The notes beneath the pieces were generated by a model. The model was not told the DNA's origin and did not search any database. It saw only the letters and a program-made list of their open reading frames with translations. DNA of 64,000 nt from the NCBI RefSeq assembly GCF_041260155.1, contig NC_091929.1:45056244-45120243 (forward strand). The letters run 5' to 3'. The translations under genes and the position numbers were made by a program. Each line of letters opens with the position of its first letter. Position 1 is the stretch's first letter. Shown piece after piece: positions 12,106-24,400 of the stretch. Source of the stretch: Ptychodera flava (lineage: Eukaryota; Hemichordata; Enteropneusta; Ptychoderidae).

Positions 12106-12419
12106 GAAATATTTAACCCTCTGTGTTTTGACTCGTTTAAAGTAATTGGTTTGTATTATTTCCCAAGGAATGTAGTAATGCTGTAAATCACACTCTATTT
12201 CGGTAAATTTCGCTAAAGCTGGCATTGCTTTGTCAGCCATTAATAAATATATCACATCTGCGCTCGGTAACGTAATTTTCAAGTGATTTATCAATAACAG
12301 GCATATTAGATATGTTTTCATATGGCAACACATTTTGACGTGCTATAGATGTGTCTGTTTGTATTGTGTTTTTGCTGTATTAATGATTACAGTAAACCCG
12401 TATTCTTTTTTCCATGCAG

Positions 12420-12507
12420 ACATTCGTCATCATTAGTAATCAAGGCTATGACAGTGAATCAACTTACGGATATCTAATAAGAAGTCACCCCTTTGATAAA
12501 GAAACTG
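12420..12507 (+). CDS. Copy A exon 10 with GC donor
   Basis: The acceptor is CATGCAG. It encodes TFVIISNQGYDS and IRSHPFDKET, the start of the C-terminal beta domain. The 3' edge reads ACTG then GCAAGT, so splicing in phase with exon 11 needs a GC-AG intron; copies B and C have GTAAAA and GTAACA at this point. The minus-strand frame at 12521-12769 is a shadow of a dispersed repeat. Confidence 0.75.
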
Positions 12508-12900
12508 GCAAGTTGCCACTTTACACCTTCAGGCGTTTTTCGGACTCTAAAACTTTGACGATTCCTTTCTGAACCATAACTCGTAAGGGCTCATTATAAA
12601 GCTCTTGTGGCAAGAACATTTTCGCCTTCTTATTTTTTCGAAAATAAGAAATTTCATTATCACCCGTAATGTGAATCCAGGGTCGGCGGGCAGGCTGAAT
12701 TTCGAATAATGGTAGGTTCAGGTTATTCTCTGATGCAAACATTTGCACAGCGACGATTGAATATTTCATTGTTGATTCGGAGAAAGCTTGGTTGAAATTT
12801 TATGAAGAAAAGTTAGAGGAAAAGTGCGAGTGTTATACCCTCGAGGTGCATACTACTATCATTAAATGTAACCCTGGTCCAAACAGACATACGTATAGAT
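12508..12900. repeat. Dispersed repeat, also near 14560-14760, 18480-18600, 20310-20490 and 49160
   Basis: The blocks TCGGACTCTAAA and TTATTTTTT (12540, 20355), GGCGGnCAG with GAATTTC (12690, 14575) and CTCGAGGTGCATACTAC-like (12841, 14700, 18518, 49160) recur around the gene copies. They probably mark a degenerate repeat or duplicated flanks; full boundaries cannot be set by eye. Confidence 0.4.
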
Positions 12901-13270
12901 AGAAAAGATAACAGTATTCACATTCGCAAACATGAATATTACAAGTAACAAGTGGCTTCTCTCGGGAATGTCTAGTTCAAATCTTCCATATTAAATCTGT
13001 GTATTACGTCATGGAAAAATAATATGAATTTACACGGCGACTTGAAGGACAAGGATATGGACTCATTTGGATGTCTATTACAGGGACCTATTGTTTTTCT
13101 ATCTGATGTTGTCACCTGCAGGCCTTTTAAGAGAAACAATAAAGAAAGGTATTTTATCTTCTTAATATTAACAAGAAGAAAGTGAAAAGAACCCATCTGT
13201 ATCGAAGTGTTTCTATGTGACACACTAACAAACGTTTGGTTTCATAAACAGCTCTGTTCATTTGTTTCAG

Positions 13271-13449
13271 TTTTGACAAATATCTTTGACCCAACTGATA
13301 GCGTCACAGTGCATGACAGTGGAACTTTCTATGTCACCATTGAAAACGGCGAACCGAAAATCTACAGCGGAGGCTCCAAACCAAGTCAGGCTGTCTTCTT
13401 TATGATAGCTATGGGTGTCATCATACGACATCTATCCACAAGATATTGA
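13271..13449 (+). CDS. Copy A exon 11: C-terminal domain and hydrophobic tail
   Basis: The acceptor is TTTCAG. It encodes LTNIFDPTDSVTV, then NGEPKIYSGGS, then the hydrophobic run AVFFMIAMGVII, and a short polar end before TGA. The KIYSGG block followed by a hydrophobic tail is shared by all copies and resembles a GPI-attachment signal; a C-terminal membrane span is the alternative. Confidence 0.8.
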
Positions 13450-14189
13450 GTTAGATTCTCATCGTATGATCTTTGAAGGTCATATTTGTTTGGTAGCGGG
13501 GCCACGTCGTATTGCATTGAAATATTATATAGTTGATGTTCACGGGTTGTCACCGCATGTTTTTGTAGTTTTCTTTAGTGTGTAATTTGTCACATTGCTC
13601 CAAATCACATCAAATCAAGTCATATCAAATCAAGTCAAATCAAATCAAATCAAATCAAATCGGATGATGGTGTTTTATATTTGAAATGAAGGATGACGGA
13701 TTTCTTCATTTAGTTCTCTGTGTTGTTTACACTTAAACTAAGTTCTCTATGCTGTACCTGTGTGACCAGGAAATTTAATATCCTTGACTTTATAAACATG
13801 AATGTTATTCACGGAGATTTGTAATTTGACAGCAGCTAAATGTTAATTCGACATAAATGTCGTAATCATAAAATAAAACATTGATCATTCGCATGGCGAG
13901 AAAGAAGTGATGACAACAGAAATTAGATAAAAGTTCATATTTTTATCATTAGACTGTCAAAGCAAAAGTATGCAGGAGGTAATCTGTGTGTGCTCTGGGG
14001 CTCATTAAAGATTAAGCAACATACAATGTAACGATTTAAATGATAACAAACTATACGGAAAACGATTTTATCGCCAAACATTATCAGTGAAGTTATAAGA
14101 CTTACTTTAGTATTAGCATTAGCGCACTGAAATTAATAAAATTCACTACATTTCGGTCTGTTTAGTCTCTTTGTATCTTTCTTTCTTTG

Positions 14190-14223
<34 letters not shown>

Positions 14224-14640
14224 CTTGGTATTTTTTTTCTAAAATGCGAAAATGAATCTCCTGACAATTTCAATTTTACTTACAGTTACTATTGCAGGTA
14301 AAGCTGACATCCGTTGTTAATGAGAAAATAGCAAGGCAATATATTTTCTGATCGGTTACAATTCCTAACCAGATCGTTCTTTCGGTCCTATCGTAAAATG
14401 CACCGTGACAGATGTTCGGCCTCTAAAAGTATTACATCTCGTACAACACTTTTCTGATCTACAACTTGAAATGACTCAGTTATTTTCAGGTTCTCGAAAT
14501 AAATAAAATTTTCGCAGCCTTATCATTGTATAAATCGAAATTGATTTAGCCCCATTTTGTTAACACAGGGATGGCGGCCAGTTTGAATTTCAAATAACCA
14601 AAATATGTAAGGTGATCCTTGTTTTTTTCACGATTTGGAA
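13450..14640. other. Intergenic region A-B with simple repeats
   Basis: Between 13600 and 13661 a CAAAT/CAAGT pentamer array occurs, and at about 14190-14222 a (GATT)n tract. No gene or clear promoter is identified. Confidence 0.5.
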
Positions 14641-15213
14641 CAAGAATGGTTACGAGCTTCCTCGAGGAAAGTTTGAGCAATAGTCTAAGTAATTAACCTT
14701 CGAGGCGCATACTACCGTAACCTAGCGTTCGAAACGATATAGTACTCGGCTGCGAAAATACAGATCTTTGTAGGAGCGGGTCATTTTTCAGTAATATCCT
14801 ATTTGTATCTCACTTGAAGGTAAATTATCAACCTACTCAACCTGTAAACTTCGATTTATGGATGAAAGGTCATTCATCATGGATGAAAGGTCATGACATT
14901 TGTTTGTCATAGTGGGCTCAGTGCACTAAGTACGGTTTATGTAGAATGATAGATAACAAATAATCATTGACAATTCAGCATTTTCTGTGATTAACTTCCT
15001 CGTGTCATGAGAATCATGACAGCCTCGTTCGTTATTCTATTGAAATTCTTCGAAATGTTTAACTGTATAATAGCAAAACAATCATCAACACTGTAGATTT
15101 GATAGAATTCTAAAATATGCAGAGTAATTTCAAAAGATAGGAAAAAAATATAAGGCAGGATTAAACTGAGCTTAAGCTTAAGAGTATATCGTAACAGTAA
15201 ACTGTGGTTGCAG

Positions 15214-15337
15214 GCCACAGGGCGTGGCCAGAAAAGTAACCCTTAACGACAGAACATTCAACAAGTCTCTGTTAGAGCAACATAGTTTGCGTATTCCACG
15301 GAAAGATTTTGAAGAGTTGCAGTAAAAAAGGTTCAGT
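15214..15337 (+). promoter_or_regulatory. Probable 5' UTR part of copy B exon 1
   Basis: GGTTGCAG then GCCACAGGGCG is conserved with copy C (40359 on), upstream of both start codons. The conserved AG suggests a splice acceptor, so the first coding exon probably begins here and a non-coding exon lies further upstream. The promoter itself is not identified. Confidence 0.45.
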
Positions 15338-15453
15338 ATGGCCTGTCAAATGGTGAAAATTTTCTTCCCCTTAAGTGTGTCTTTCCTTGCGTTTGTGTTT
15401 CGTATTCAAGTGGGAGAACCGCCGCGGAATGGAAGTCAAGGGTCGTTTATCAG
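15338..15453 (+). CDS. Copy B exon 1: signal peptide, one base short
   Basis: It begins ATGGCCTGTCAAATG; the first residues MACQMVKIFFPLSVSFLAF form a hydrophobic leader. Copy C has GCGTTTTGTG where B has GCGTTTGTG, so B loses one T. The end of the exon is thus read out of the frame that continues into exon 2, although the DNA still closely matches the C exon through CGGAATGGAAGTCAAGGGTC. The donor is GTAAGC. All other exons of B are in phase, so this is either a recent null change or an assembly error. Confidence 0.75.
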
Positions 15454-18400
15454 GTAAGCTGTCTCAGAGTATTGAGTTGAAAAGGCATGGTTGGGTGGGA
15501 TGAAAATAAACATTATCAGTGGATATTTGTATGAAGTAGAGTTTGGTTGCTGGAGGCATTCAACGGTTGTGACAGACAAACTTGCGCATCATAAGATGGA
15601 GTGAGGTAAGCTCTGAAAATATACAGCACAAAAGGCAGACAAGGGTGATTAGTCGGCAAGACACCTAAACGAAGACATTTGTGTATATCGGCTAGCCATA
15701 CTGTTTATCGAGATGTTAGAATAGGACCTTTGGTAATATGATTCACGCCGTTGCGACATAGTGGGTGGAAAATAATGGGAACATCCTTCTCGATCAGATG
15801 ATCGCGCATGTACTTCCAAACGATATTTTCAACTCCACAAAGAAAACGAACCTGCAAAGTGGATTACTTCTGTCTAGACCTCGAAATTTCAAGTGCCAAG
15901 CGTATTTATGTCGATCAGGCAATGTTTTGTGGCGTGGTGGGTGTAAACCTTCACAGAGCAAGCTATTGAATCTGAAGACCAAATTCTGTGACAAAATAAC
16001 TGACAATTACTAAAGGTAGCACCTGTGCAAAATTATAACGACCTCACATGATCACTGACAGATAGGCATTAGAATCAAATATTATGTATAATTTTAAAAT
16101 GTTTGTTTTAAATGAATACTCCATATTCGTGGCACTGATTGTTTGCCGTACATCAAGCTACACATTTAGTCTTTTATTGTTCATCCTTACAGTTTTGTCA
16201 ATGTGCCACTAAATGGTAAGCTTTTATATCGTGTAGACACAATCAACGTTTTGTCCGTGCATTGAAATGGGTTATGAATAGCCTCAAGTTTGATTGACCT
16301 TACTGAACCACTGGAGGGTGCCAATCGCATGAAATACAGCTGCATACTGGTATTATACAATCCACGCCAAGAACTACATATTTTGACATGTTTTTAAACA
16401 AGCATCATAAACTGAACGCAACAGTGAAATTCCAAACTCGCTAATGAGAAGTAGCAACCCATCCGTTGGTTCCTCGTGGGATTATACCGGCCTTCGCTGC
16501 ACAGAAATTGTCTGCTTGCAGTTCTTCTTTCCTGAATAGAAGTGTTATCACGAATATCTCATACTGTAGTAACGTGAGAGCGTGACTCATAGATAACACA
16601 TTTAAAGTGAACAGCCCGCTTCAGTAACGCTTCGTCATAATCAGAGTGAGGCTCTAGTAAATTTGAGTGTCGTTTGTCGTAAACAAAATGAGTTTGTTGA
16701 AATTCACCTTCTGTCATAACCTTCCAAACTGACACCACAAACAGCTCTATTCGATCACGTTTTACGGATACATAACAATTAATTACAAATATCAACAAAA
16801 CTTTGATGATCCTGGATCAACTACCCTACTGCATGACAAACGACCTCTAGCATTCATTTTAATATGAAACGAAAGTTCAATGGTGCTTCTCAGGCATTGC
16901 CTGAGCGGTGATCTCAATGTCTCTGCCTGAGTGCTTCTCGAAGTTGCACAAATGATAAACATGGTCCCTTTCTGATTTAACGCAATTATATGAAGTAATA
17001 TAAAGTGTCTTTAAAAAACTGTATTCGATGATAACCGATACGCTAAATCATAGTCTATCTGTTTAAAGGTCAGGCCGAGCAGTAACTGTGGGCTTGGTAT
17101 TATGAATGAGAAAAAAACTTCTAACCATAAATTCGATGGCCCAGTGCAAGGGGACCTGTCTTCTTTGCTTTAGCACAGGGGATACGCCACTCTTGCACTT
17201 GGCCATCGAATTATCAAGTTACTCATGCTGCTTACGCTACCGTCTAATGATGGTTTCAAAAAGAAAGTTTATTGGTACTCACAATTTATCAGAAAATACT
17301 TGCAACTTCTTACACTGTAAGTGATGTTGTTATTTCATTGGATAATTTCGAGTTAAATAAAACGAAAACATTTCTACGGTTAAGAAATTGAGACAATGTT
17401 GTCACGAGTCCAGTAGGAGCTTTGTCTTTCATTGATTTATGGACCTATATTTTGCAAATATATTTTACTTTACAATACGCTTTTGTATAGTTAACTGACA
17501 TTTTAGAAGTCTTGTGTTTCTAAGTGCTTGATAATGCAATCATGAGTAAGACATTTTGTCACCTTTGTCCTCTGGCACTCGTTGATATGTGATAATATAG
17601 ATAATGGTATGGATATTGTATATGGTAGGTGACTTACTTCATCACGCTGACTGCATTGCCAAATATTAGTATTGAAGCTGTAAGATTTATCTTACAACAT
17701 GTATTACCATTACATTTATTAATATTATATAGGGCTCAGCCCTTGGTGTCTCGCCAGGGGTTAAGATTGGCAATGTTATTTGTATTGATTCATGATAAAC
17801 TGTAATTGTTACTTCATAAACGTTTATATGACAACTATGCCCACTTTCCCTATGATGAAAGCAGTTCACGTACGTAGGCCTACACGACGTCAAACCCTGC
17901 AGCAGGGCAGGTATAGATTTTCTGTAGCGTGTAAAAATTTTGGCAAAATTGGCAATTTTTACAATGATAACAGCCTATTGCGTTAAACAAGGGACGTATT
18001 AAGCAATCATTATCATTGCAGTGGTAACTGCACTGCCCACTTTCCACTTGCAAGCTGAAAACTATAGCGTTCCGTCTAAAAACCGGCAATTTTTGAATCT
18101 AATTATTGACACAGGGGGCGCTCTTCTATAATTCAATCCCAGCATTCTTTGCGTATGCCCCCGTTCATATGCACGACAGTTTATCTATATTAACGATATT
18201 CTGTATCAGCGACAAGGTGCATAATAACATTTACTGGCTTATAAAAGAGGTATATTTTATAAAAGGCATGTTAAATAATAGTAATTTGTTTCGTATTGTT
18301 TATTTACGAGTACTCAAAAAAAAAACATGGCGGCGCCCATGAAAGAAGGGTACACTTCCGGTTACTCGCATAGTATATTATGAATAAGCGCATGCGTAGT

Positions 18401-21400
18401 CAGTAAGCCGCTGGCGCGACTATAAACAATCACATATTGCAGCATCAATGGGCGCGCTAATCGTTCCGGACAAAAAAAAAGATTGTTTTTCGAGCAATAG
18501 TTTAAGCGTTAACTCTCGAGGCGCACACTACCCTACGCTAGCGTTCGAAACCATATAGTAATTGGTGAAAATACAGGTTCTTTGGTAGGAGTGGGTCATT
18601 TTTTTTGTTCTGCGAAGGAATGTCCAATTTGTAACGTAAGGTAAATTATCAATCAAGTACTTAACCTGAAAACGTCTACTTATTGACGAAAGATCGTTCT
18701 GCATTTGTTTGTCAAAGGAGCACTACAAATACGGTTTGTTTAGAAAGATGGAATTTGGCCGAGCGGTTCTGTCTGTTGCTTCTCTGCTAGGTGACTGGAT
18801 ATCGTATATTGTTAGTTCAAACCGATTGGAAAAACTGTATAATCAATGATCATAACTATAACTTTACAAGTCACGTATTCACTTTGTCTGCGATTTACTT
18901 CCGCTTGTCATGAGCATCATGACAGTTGCCCAGCCTCGTTCGTTATTCTATTGAAATTCTTCGAAATGTTTAATTGTATAATCGCAAAAAAAATCATCAA
19001 CACTGTAGATTTGATCATATTCCTAAAAATCCAGAGTAATTTCAAAAGATAGGAAAAAATATAAAGCAGGTTTTAACTGAACTTAAGCAAAAAAGTATTT
19101 GCTTATATCCGCTAGCTATACTGTTTATCGAGTTGTTAGAATAGGACCTTTGGTAATACGATTCACTCCGTTACGAAGTAGTAAGTGGGAAAATTGGAAC
19201 ATACTGTTCGGTCAGTTTGTTGCCCATTTACTTCGTTAATTATCAACTCTACAAAGAAAAGGACCCTGTCAAAGTGGATTACTTCTGTCTAGACCTAGTC
19301 GGCGTGGTGGGTGTAAACCTTCACAGAGCAAGCTATTGAATCGGAAGACCAAACTCTGTGACACATTAACTGACAATTACTAAAGGTAGCACCTGTACAA
19401 AATTATAACGACCCTACGTGGTCACTGACAAATAAACCTCAGAATCACACATTAATTTATTATTTTAAAATGTTTGTTTAAATGAATACTTCATATTCGT
19501 GGCACTGATAGTTGTTTGCATTCCATCGAGCTACACGTTTAGTATTTGATTGTTTCTCTTTATATTTTTTTACTATAGATGCCCTAGAAGGCAAGCTTTT
19601 GTGTTGTTTCGACACAATAAACTGTGTGTCCATGCATTGAAATTGTATGTGGTTAGCCTTAATTTGATTCACCTAAATAAACGACCGGAGGGTGTAAATC
19701 ACACGAGTAAACTGCATACTGTTAGTATACATCTATCACGCCACAAACAGCATTTTGCATGTTTTAAACAAGCACCATAAACTCAATGCAAACTGAAATT
19801 CCAAACTCGCTAAATTAAGAGGAGTAGCAACTCATCCGCTGGTTCCCCTTGGGGTGAGACCAAGAAGTTGTCTGTGTAGATGCCCTTTTTCCCTTAATAG
19901 GTTTTTTGGTTGCCCAAAGTGCTATCTGGATAGCGCATGCTGTACTAACGTGAGAGCGTGACCCACAGATAACCCGGGTTAAAACAGCAGCCCGCTGCGA
20001 TCGCTTTTGCTTTTCTGAAACAAGAGTGAGGCCCGAGTAAGTTTGGAGTGTCGTTGTGTGGCGAACAAAATGAATTTTGTTGAAATTCAACTTCTGTCAT
20101 AACTTTCCAAATTGACACCACAAACAGCTCTTGTCGATCACGTTTTACGGACAGAACCACGTGATTCCTGACTTTTACTTTTGATTGGTAAAAACGAATA
20201 ATTTAAAATTTTCCCAACAGTAGGTTTAAAGCAAAATATTAAATCATTCAATTTCAAGGTGTTCGCTAAGGCACAAATGTGCAATGCATCTCCGGTACAG
20301 ACATTCCAACTCTAGACGTTTAAAAAGGAATTCTGGTTTGATGTTTGCGTATTCGGACTCTAAAGTTTAAAAAAACGCTTCCGTTAATTGTCCAACGCTT
20401 AAGTGGGCTCATGTTGAAACTTTTGGATGAAGAAACGTTTCCACCATCTTATTTTTTGTACTAATGAAAAATTCATTTTTTCCCATAAAGATATTGTTTG
20501 GGATGATAGCCGTTGACTTTCAGGTGTAGTTAAACTTCATAATAACGGAATCCCTGGAATTTGGTATTGACAATATCTATTTAAACGACATGTGTACATG
20601 ATTTTCTTAAGAGACGATGAAGGTATTACGAAAGAGTCAACGAGAAAGCGTTTGCGAGTGCTGCAACTTTCAAAACGCACATTTTCCCATGAAATAACGA
20701 GTACCGTTCAAACTGCTTTATTATTTTTTCAATTGGTTTGTTACATTGTTTTCACATCCCAAAATTAAATATGTATTTTTGCATATAAATGAAGTAAAAA
20801 TGACGTCATTTGCGATCATCGCTTATTTCAGTAGACCAGCATGGGGCAGGTCTATCAGCACTGGGAAAACAGTTGATTACATTTGGTCTACAATTGCTTT
20901 TACAATTTTAGATGACGGTTGAAGATCCAAAGAGGTTTTCGCAGCTGAAACTAAATAAAAAAATAAACATTTTCTTGTTTTAGCTTTCATCTGAAACTAT
21001 AAAAATGGCTCCATTTCGATAAAGAGCAATAAACTGATCAGCTATCGGTCTAGACAGAGCTGCCATACGCTTGTTTATTGTAATTAATCAAAGTATGATA
21101 CCCAAGCTAGTAGTTCATATCGTACATACTCTGTGTCCGTCTGACATACCGAGCTGTAGCACCGAATTGAAACCCACTGTAGAGTGCGAAATCTAAATAC
21201 TAAATTATATGACATAGCTACGTGTTTGTTCATTAACATAAAATGTATAGTAGGGTTGATTTATCAAGTGTGTGTATGATAAGTAAGAGTAATAGGTTTC
21301 CATATAAATGCAATGATAAATGAAATCGTTATATGACTTTACTCAGATCCAGTATATAAAAGCATGCTGGACCATAATTGACAAAACTAACAAAATCCAG

Positions 21401-24400
21401 AGTAGAGTAGCGTGCTAATGCTCTTACGAATTTTCACTAGAAAACCATACAGGTGACGAATCTTTTTTCGATTATCTTGACCGTTATCTTTTCGCCCTTA
21501 AAGTTTATATAAAATATTGGTTTTGATTATCCTCAAAGTCATTAATATTCCATACCATTGATCAATATTCGATGCGAGCATTTAAAGACGTAAAGGCCGA
21601 CTGTATTGTCGAGATTGACAAATTTACGTTTTTTGCTCTTTGTCTAAATATGATGTTTCTAGCACCAAGTTGTTTCGTTCGCATTTAAGATGTTTGTTTT
21701 TGTTTTCTGACCATTCTTTCATATATAATATATTACTTTTCAAAGACTTCCAAATAAATTTATTTATTCACACGCATTCACATTTTACACGATGCACATC
21801 ACACACATATAAAATGGAAATGACTTTTTTCAATAACTAGTAATTTTACTCACGTTGTTGTTTCATTTTACAATCTTTGGTCATCATGAAATATTATTTA
21901 CAGGTTGTTACAGACCGTCTTGCTCACACAAGTAAATCACCAACTCTCCAGTGCACGACCTCGAGCGTATGTGGGGGAACATTCAAGGGTATTCAGCGGG
22001 AGTTAGACTACATTGCTGATTTGGGTAAGATCAATTCTAAATCCTACCAAAATTAAAATATTTGGTACTTTTTCTGTATATATCGGCTGACGTGAAAATG
22101 TTAATTTCATGCAAATTTGAAACAGGTTTTTGTTCTAAAATTTCAATATATTCACTAGTCGTTCATTATTGTCAAAAAGAGAATTTAATCCTTTTAGATT
22201 TTCATCGATATGTTTTGTCCCTTATATGCTTCTAACATGTTCTGTATACATCGACATATGAGGAAACACACTGAGCTTGATTCATATCGTAATATAATAT
22301 ATAACAACTCAGTATAAATTTTAGTCAAATTTCGTCTCTCTTTCGTTTTCCTTTTCGATGGAAATTCTTCAATAAAATGCCCAAGTTTGTGTTTCTTTTA
22401 TTTTCTTGTAGGCGTAAATGCGATTCGTATCTCCCCATTTGTGCTAAATACTGAAGATTCTTTTGGTAACGTCAATTATCTTGGCCGTTGGACTTTGGAT
22501 ATCTACAAAATTAATACTTACTTCGGAACTCGACAAGACTTGATAGATTTGGTCCAAGCGTGTCATTCCCGTGACATCTGGGTAATGGCAGATCTGTGAG
22601 TATGTTTACACTGTTGATCTTTCAGCGACGTCTTTATGTGTACAATAGAAGCGAAAGAATTAAAATAAAATATGAAATTCTTCAAATCTGAAATTCCCCA
22701 AAGCAAGAAAGTATTGGCTCATCCTAATCATTTACATCGTTTAAATCTCAGGATTCGTTTTCGTTTAGATTTGAAATGCGACAAAAATGTAAAATTTTTA
22801 ATGTTTGGTACTTATCAGCTCTATTTCTCCATTGTATTTTTTGATGAAATTTCAAATGAAAACAAAGGGCTAAATGCTCCTCTGTTTCAATAGCCATCGG
22901 AAGGAAAAACTAACATAAATCAAGAGTTTAGACATGCAGGTTTATGTCCTGTTTCAAATTTAAATTTTTGCCTATCGTATTGAATGCAAATTGCTGTTAC
23001 GTGTTTGAAACAAACTATTAAAACTGACAAAAGTTGGTTGGAAATACTAGGAATTATCACGTGAATTTCAGGATAACAATTGTTGTTTACTCTGAAATTT
23101 TTATCGCGTGATATTGTGATTACAAAGTGATTGTAACATCATTTTAATATTTACTATTTTTTGGTAATTTTTGCGAACAGGGTTATCAGGAATATGGGCT
23201 ATCAAGATGGCTGTTCCATCAGCTCCTGTCCCTCCCCACAAAGAGATGTTTTCGACAAGTTTGTACCGTTTGATAAAGAAGAACATTATGACAATTTCAA
23301 CGTAAGTGTTTGAAAATGGTAGTCAAATGTAATGACCAATTAGTAGAGTTAGGTATATCGTCTTCCTCGTAAACAACTTTTTTTTCATGTTCCCAAGGAA
23401 CGTTTTACAGAATTTCTCCATTCTCAGAATCACTCGTTTGAAGTTTCTCTTCCATAACGATGACATGTCTGTGCTCGTTATTATTTACTGTACGCTGGTC
23501 TTCTTCAAGAGTATGCGCGGTTTTCCGTGACCATGTTTGTGAATCTAACATTTTAAAGTGTTTTATGTAAAAAAAAAAGGTTTGCATGTTACGTTTATTT
23601 GTTGTTTATTAGTTTGCTTTTGTTTGCAGAATTGGGCAAACTACCTTCCAAGGTTTGCATGTTACGTTTATTTGTTGTTTATTAGTTTGTTTTTGTTTGC
23701 AGAATTGGGCAAACTACCTTCCAAGATTGGATCATACAAACAGCTTCGTACGTACTACATTGATAAACTGGGTCCGAGAAGTGGCGACAGATTATGATAT
23801 AGACGGTTTTTGCCTTGATGATGTAGATGGTGTAAGTAGATTCCATGTAACATGTATGGTATTGAAATATGTCTATATATAATTCCTGAATAAGTAAACG
23901 AAAATCATGTTTTCATTTTGATGAAGTCGTCGGTGAAAAATGCTTATTCCTCCTCCTCTTCCTCCTCCTTATCATCGCCGTGATCATCTTTATTATCTTC
24001 ATTGTCGCCCTCGTCGTCATTACAGTCATCCTACGTGACTACGTGATCATCATTCTAAACTACTGTTCATTTCCGCGTACACTTCCTCTCACACTTAAAG
24101 ATACGCAAGGACTTCTTAGAAGAGCTGAATAACTCGACCGAGATCTTTATAATTGGTCATGCCAGTGCCAGGGGTGATTCCTTAGCCGAATACCAACCAG
24201 CACTTGATGCTGTCTTTGATAACGACATGCAGTCGGCCCTGAGCTCTTTTTTCACAAGTACCCAGCCAAGTAATGGATATTATCGGATACCCGACGAATT
24301 GGCGCTCAGAGTAAGTATACAGCTACTAATAATCAGAACAGAAAAGATCGTAAAGTAGTATTCTCCTTCAAATTCACAAAAAGTTCTAAATATTCTCTTT

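Larger units (their letters stand above)
5182..13449 (+). pseudogene. Copy A: truncated amylase-like gene (exons 7-11 only)
   Basis: Five segments match the 3' half of copies B and C: 5182-5310 (exon 7), 11038-11184 (exon 8), 11982-12105 (exon 9), 12420-12507 (exon 10) and 13271-13449 (exon 11 with stop). The signal peptide and the first two thirds of the barrel are absent from the window. Several faults suggest decay. The exon 7 region-IV motif reads DND where B has DNVD. Exon 8 lacks an AG at the usual boundary and would start 30 nt earlier. Exon 9 has an extra T and no GT donor. Exon 10 would need a GC donor. The last exon is open and ends in the same hydrophobic tail as B and C, so a short transcript remains possible. 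I judge it a partial, probably non-functional duplicate. Confidence 0.75.
14640..16800 (+). repeat. Left half of a tandem segmental duplication (contains exon 1 of B)
   Basis: Blocks at 14660-14800, 14990-15190 and 15690-16800 match 18485-18600, 18896-19090 and 19100-20160 in order and orientation. The coding exon 1 (15214-15453) lies in a part missing from the second half. Part of the sequence upstream of exon 1 also matches the upstream of copy C (about 40130-40450). Confidence 0.8.

Noticed and set aside
12521..12769. 82-codon minus-strand frame overlapping the copy A intron
   Set aside because: It belongs to a dispersed repeat also seen near 20310-20490, where the frame is not kept.
16559..16798. 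Similar minus-strand frames at 16559-16798 and 19945-20160
   Set aside because: They resemble each other only because the region is tandemly duplicated; each has no domain and is interrupted differently.
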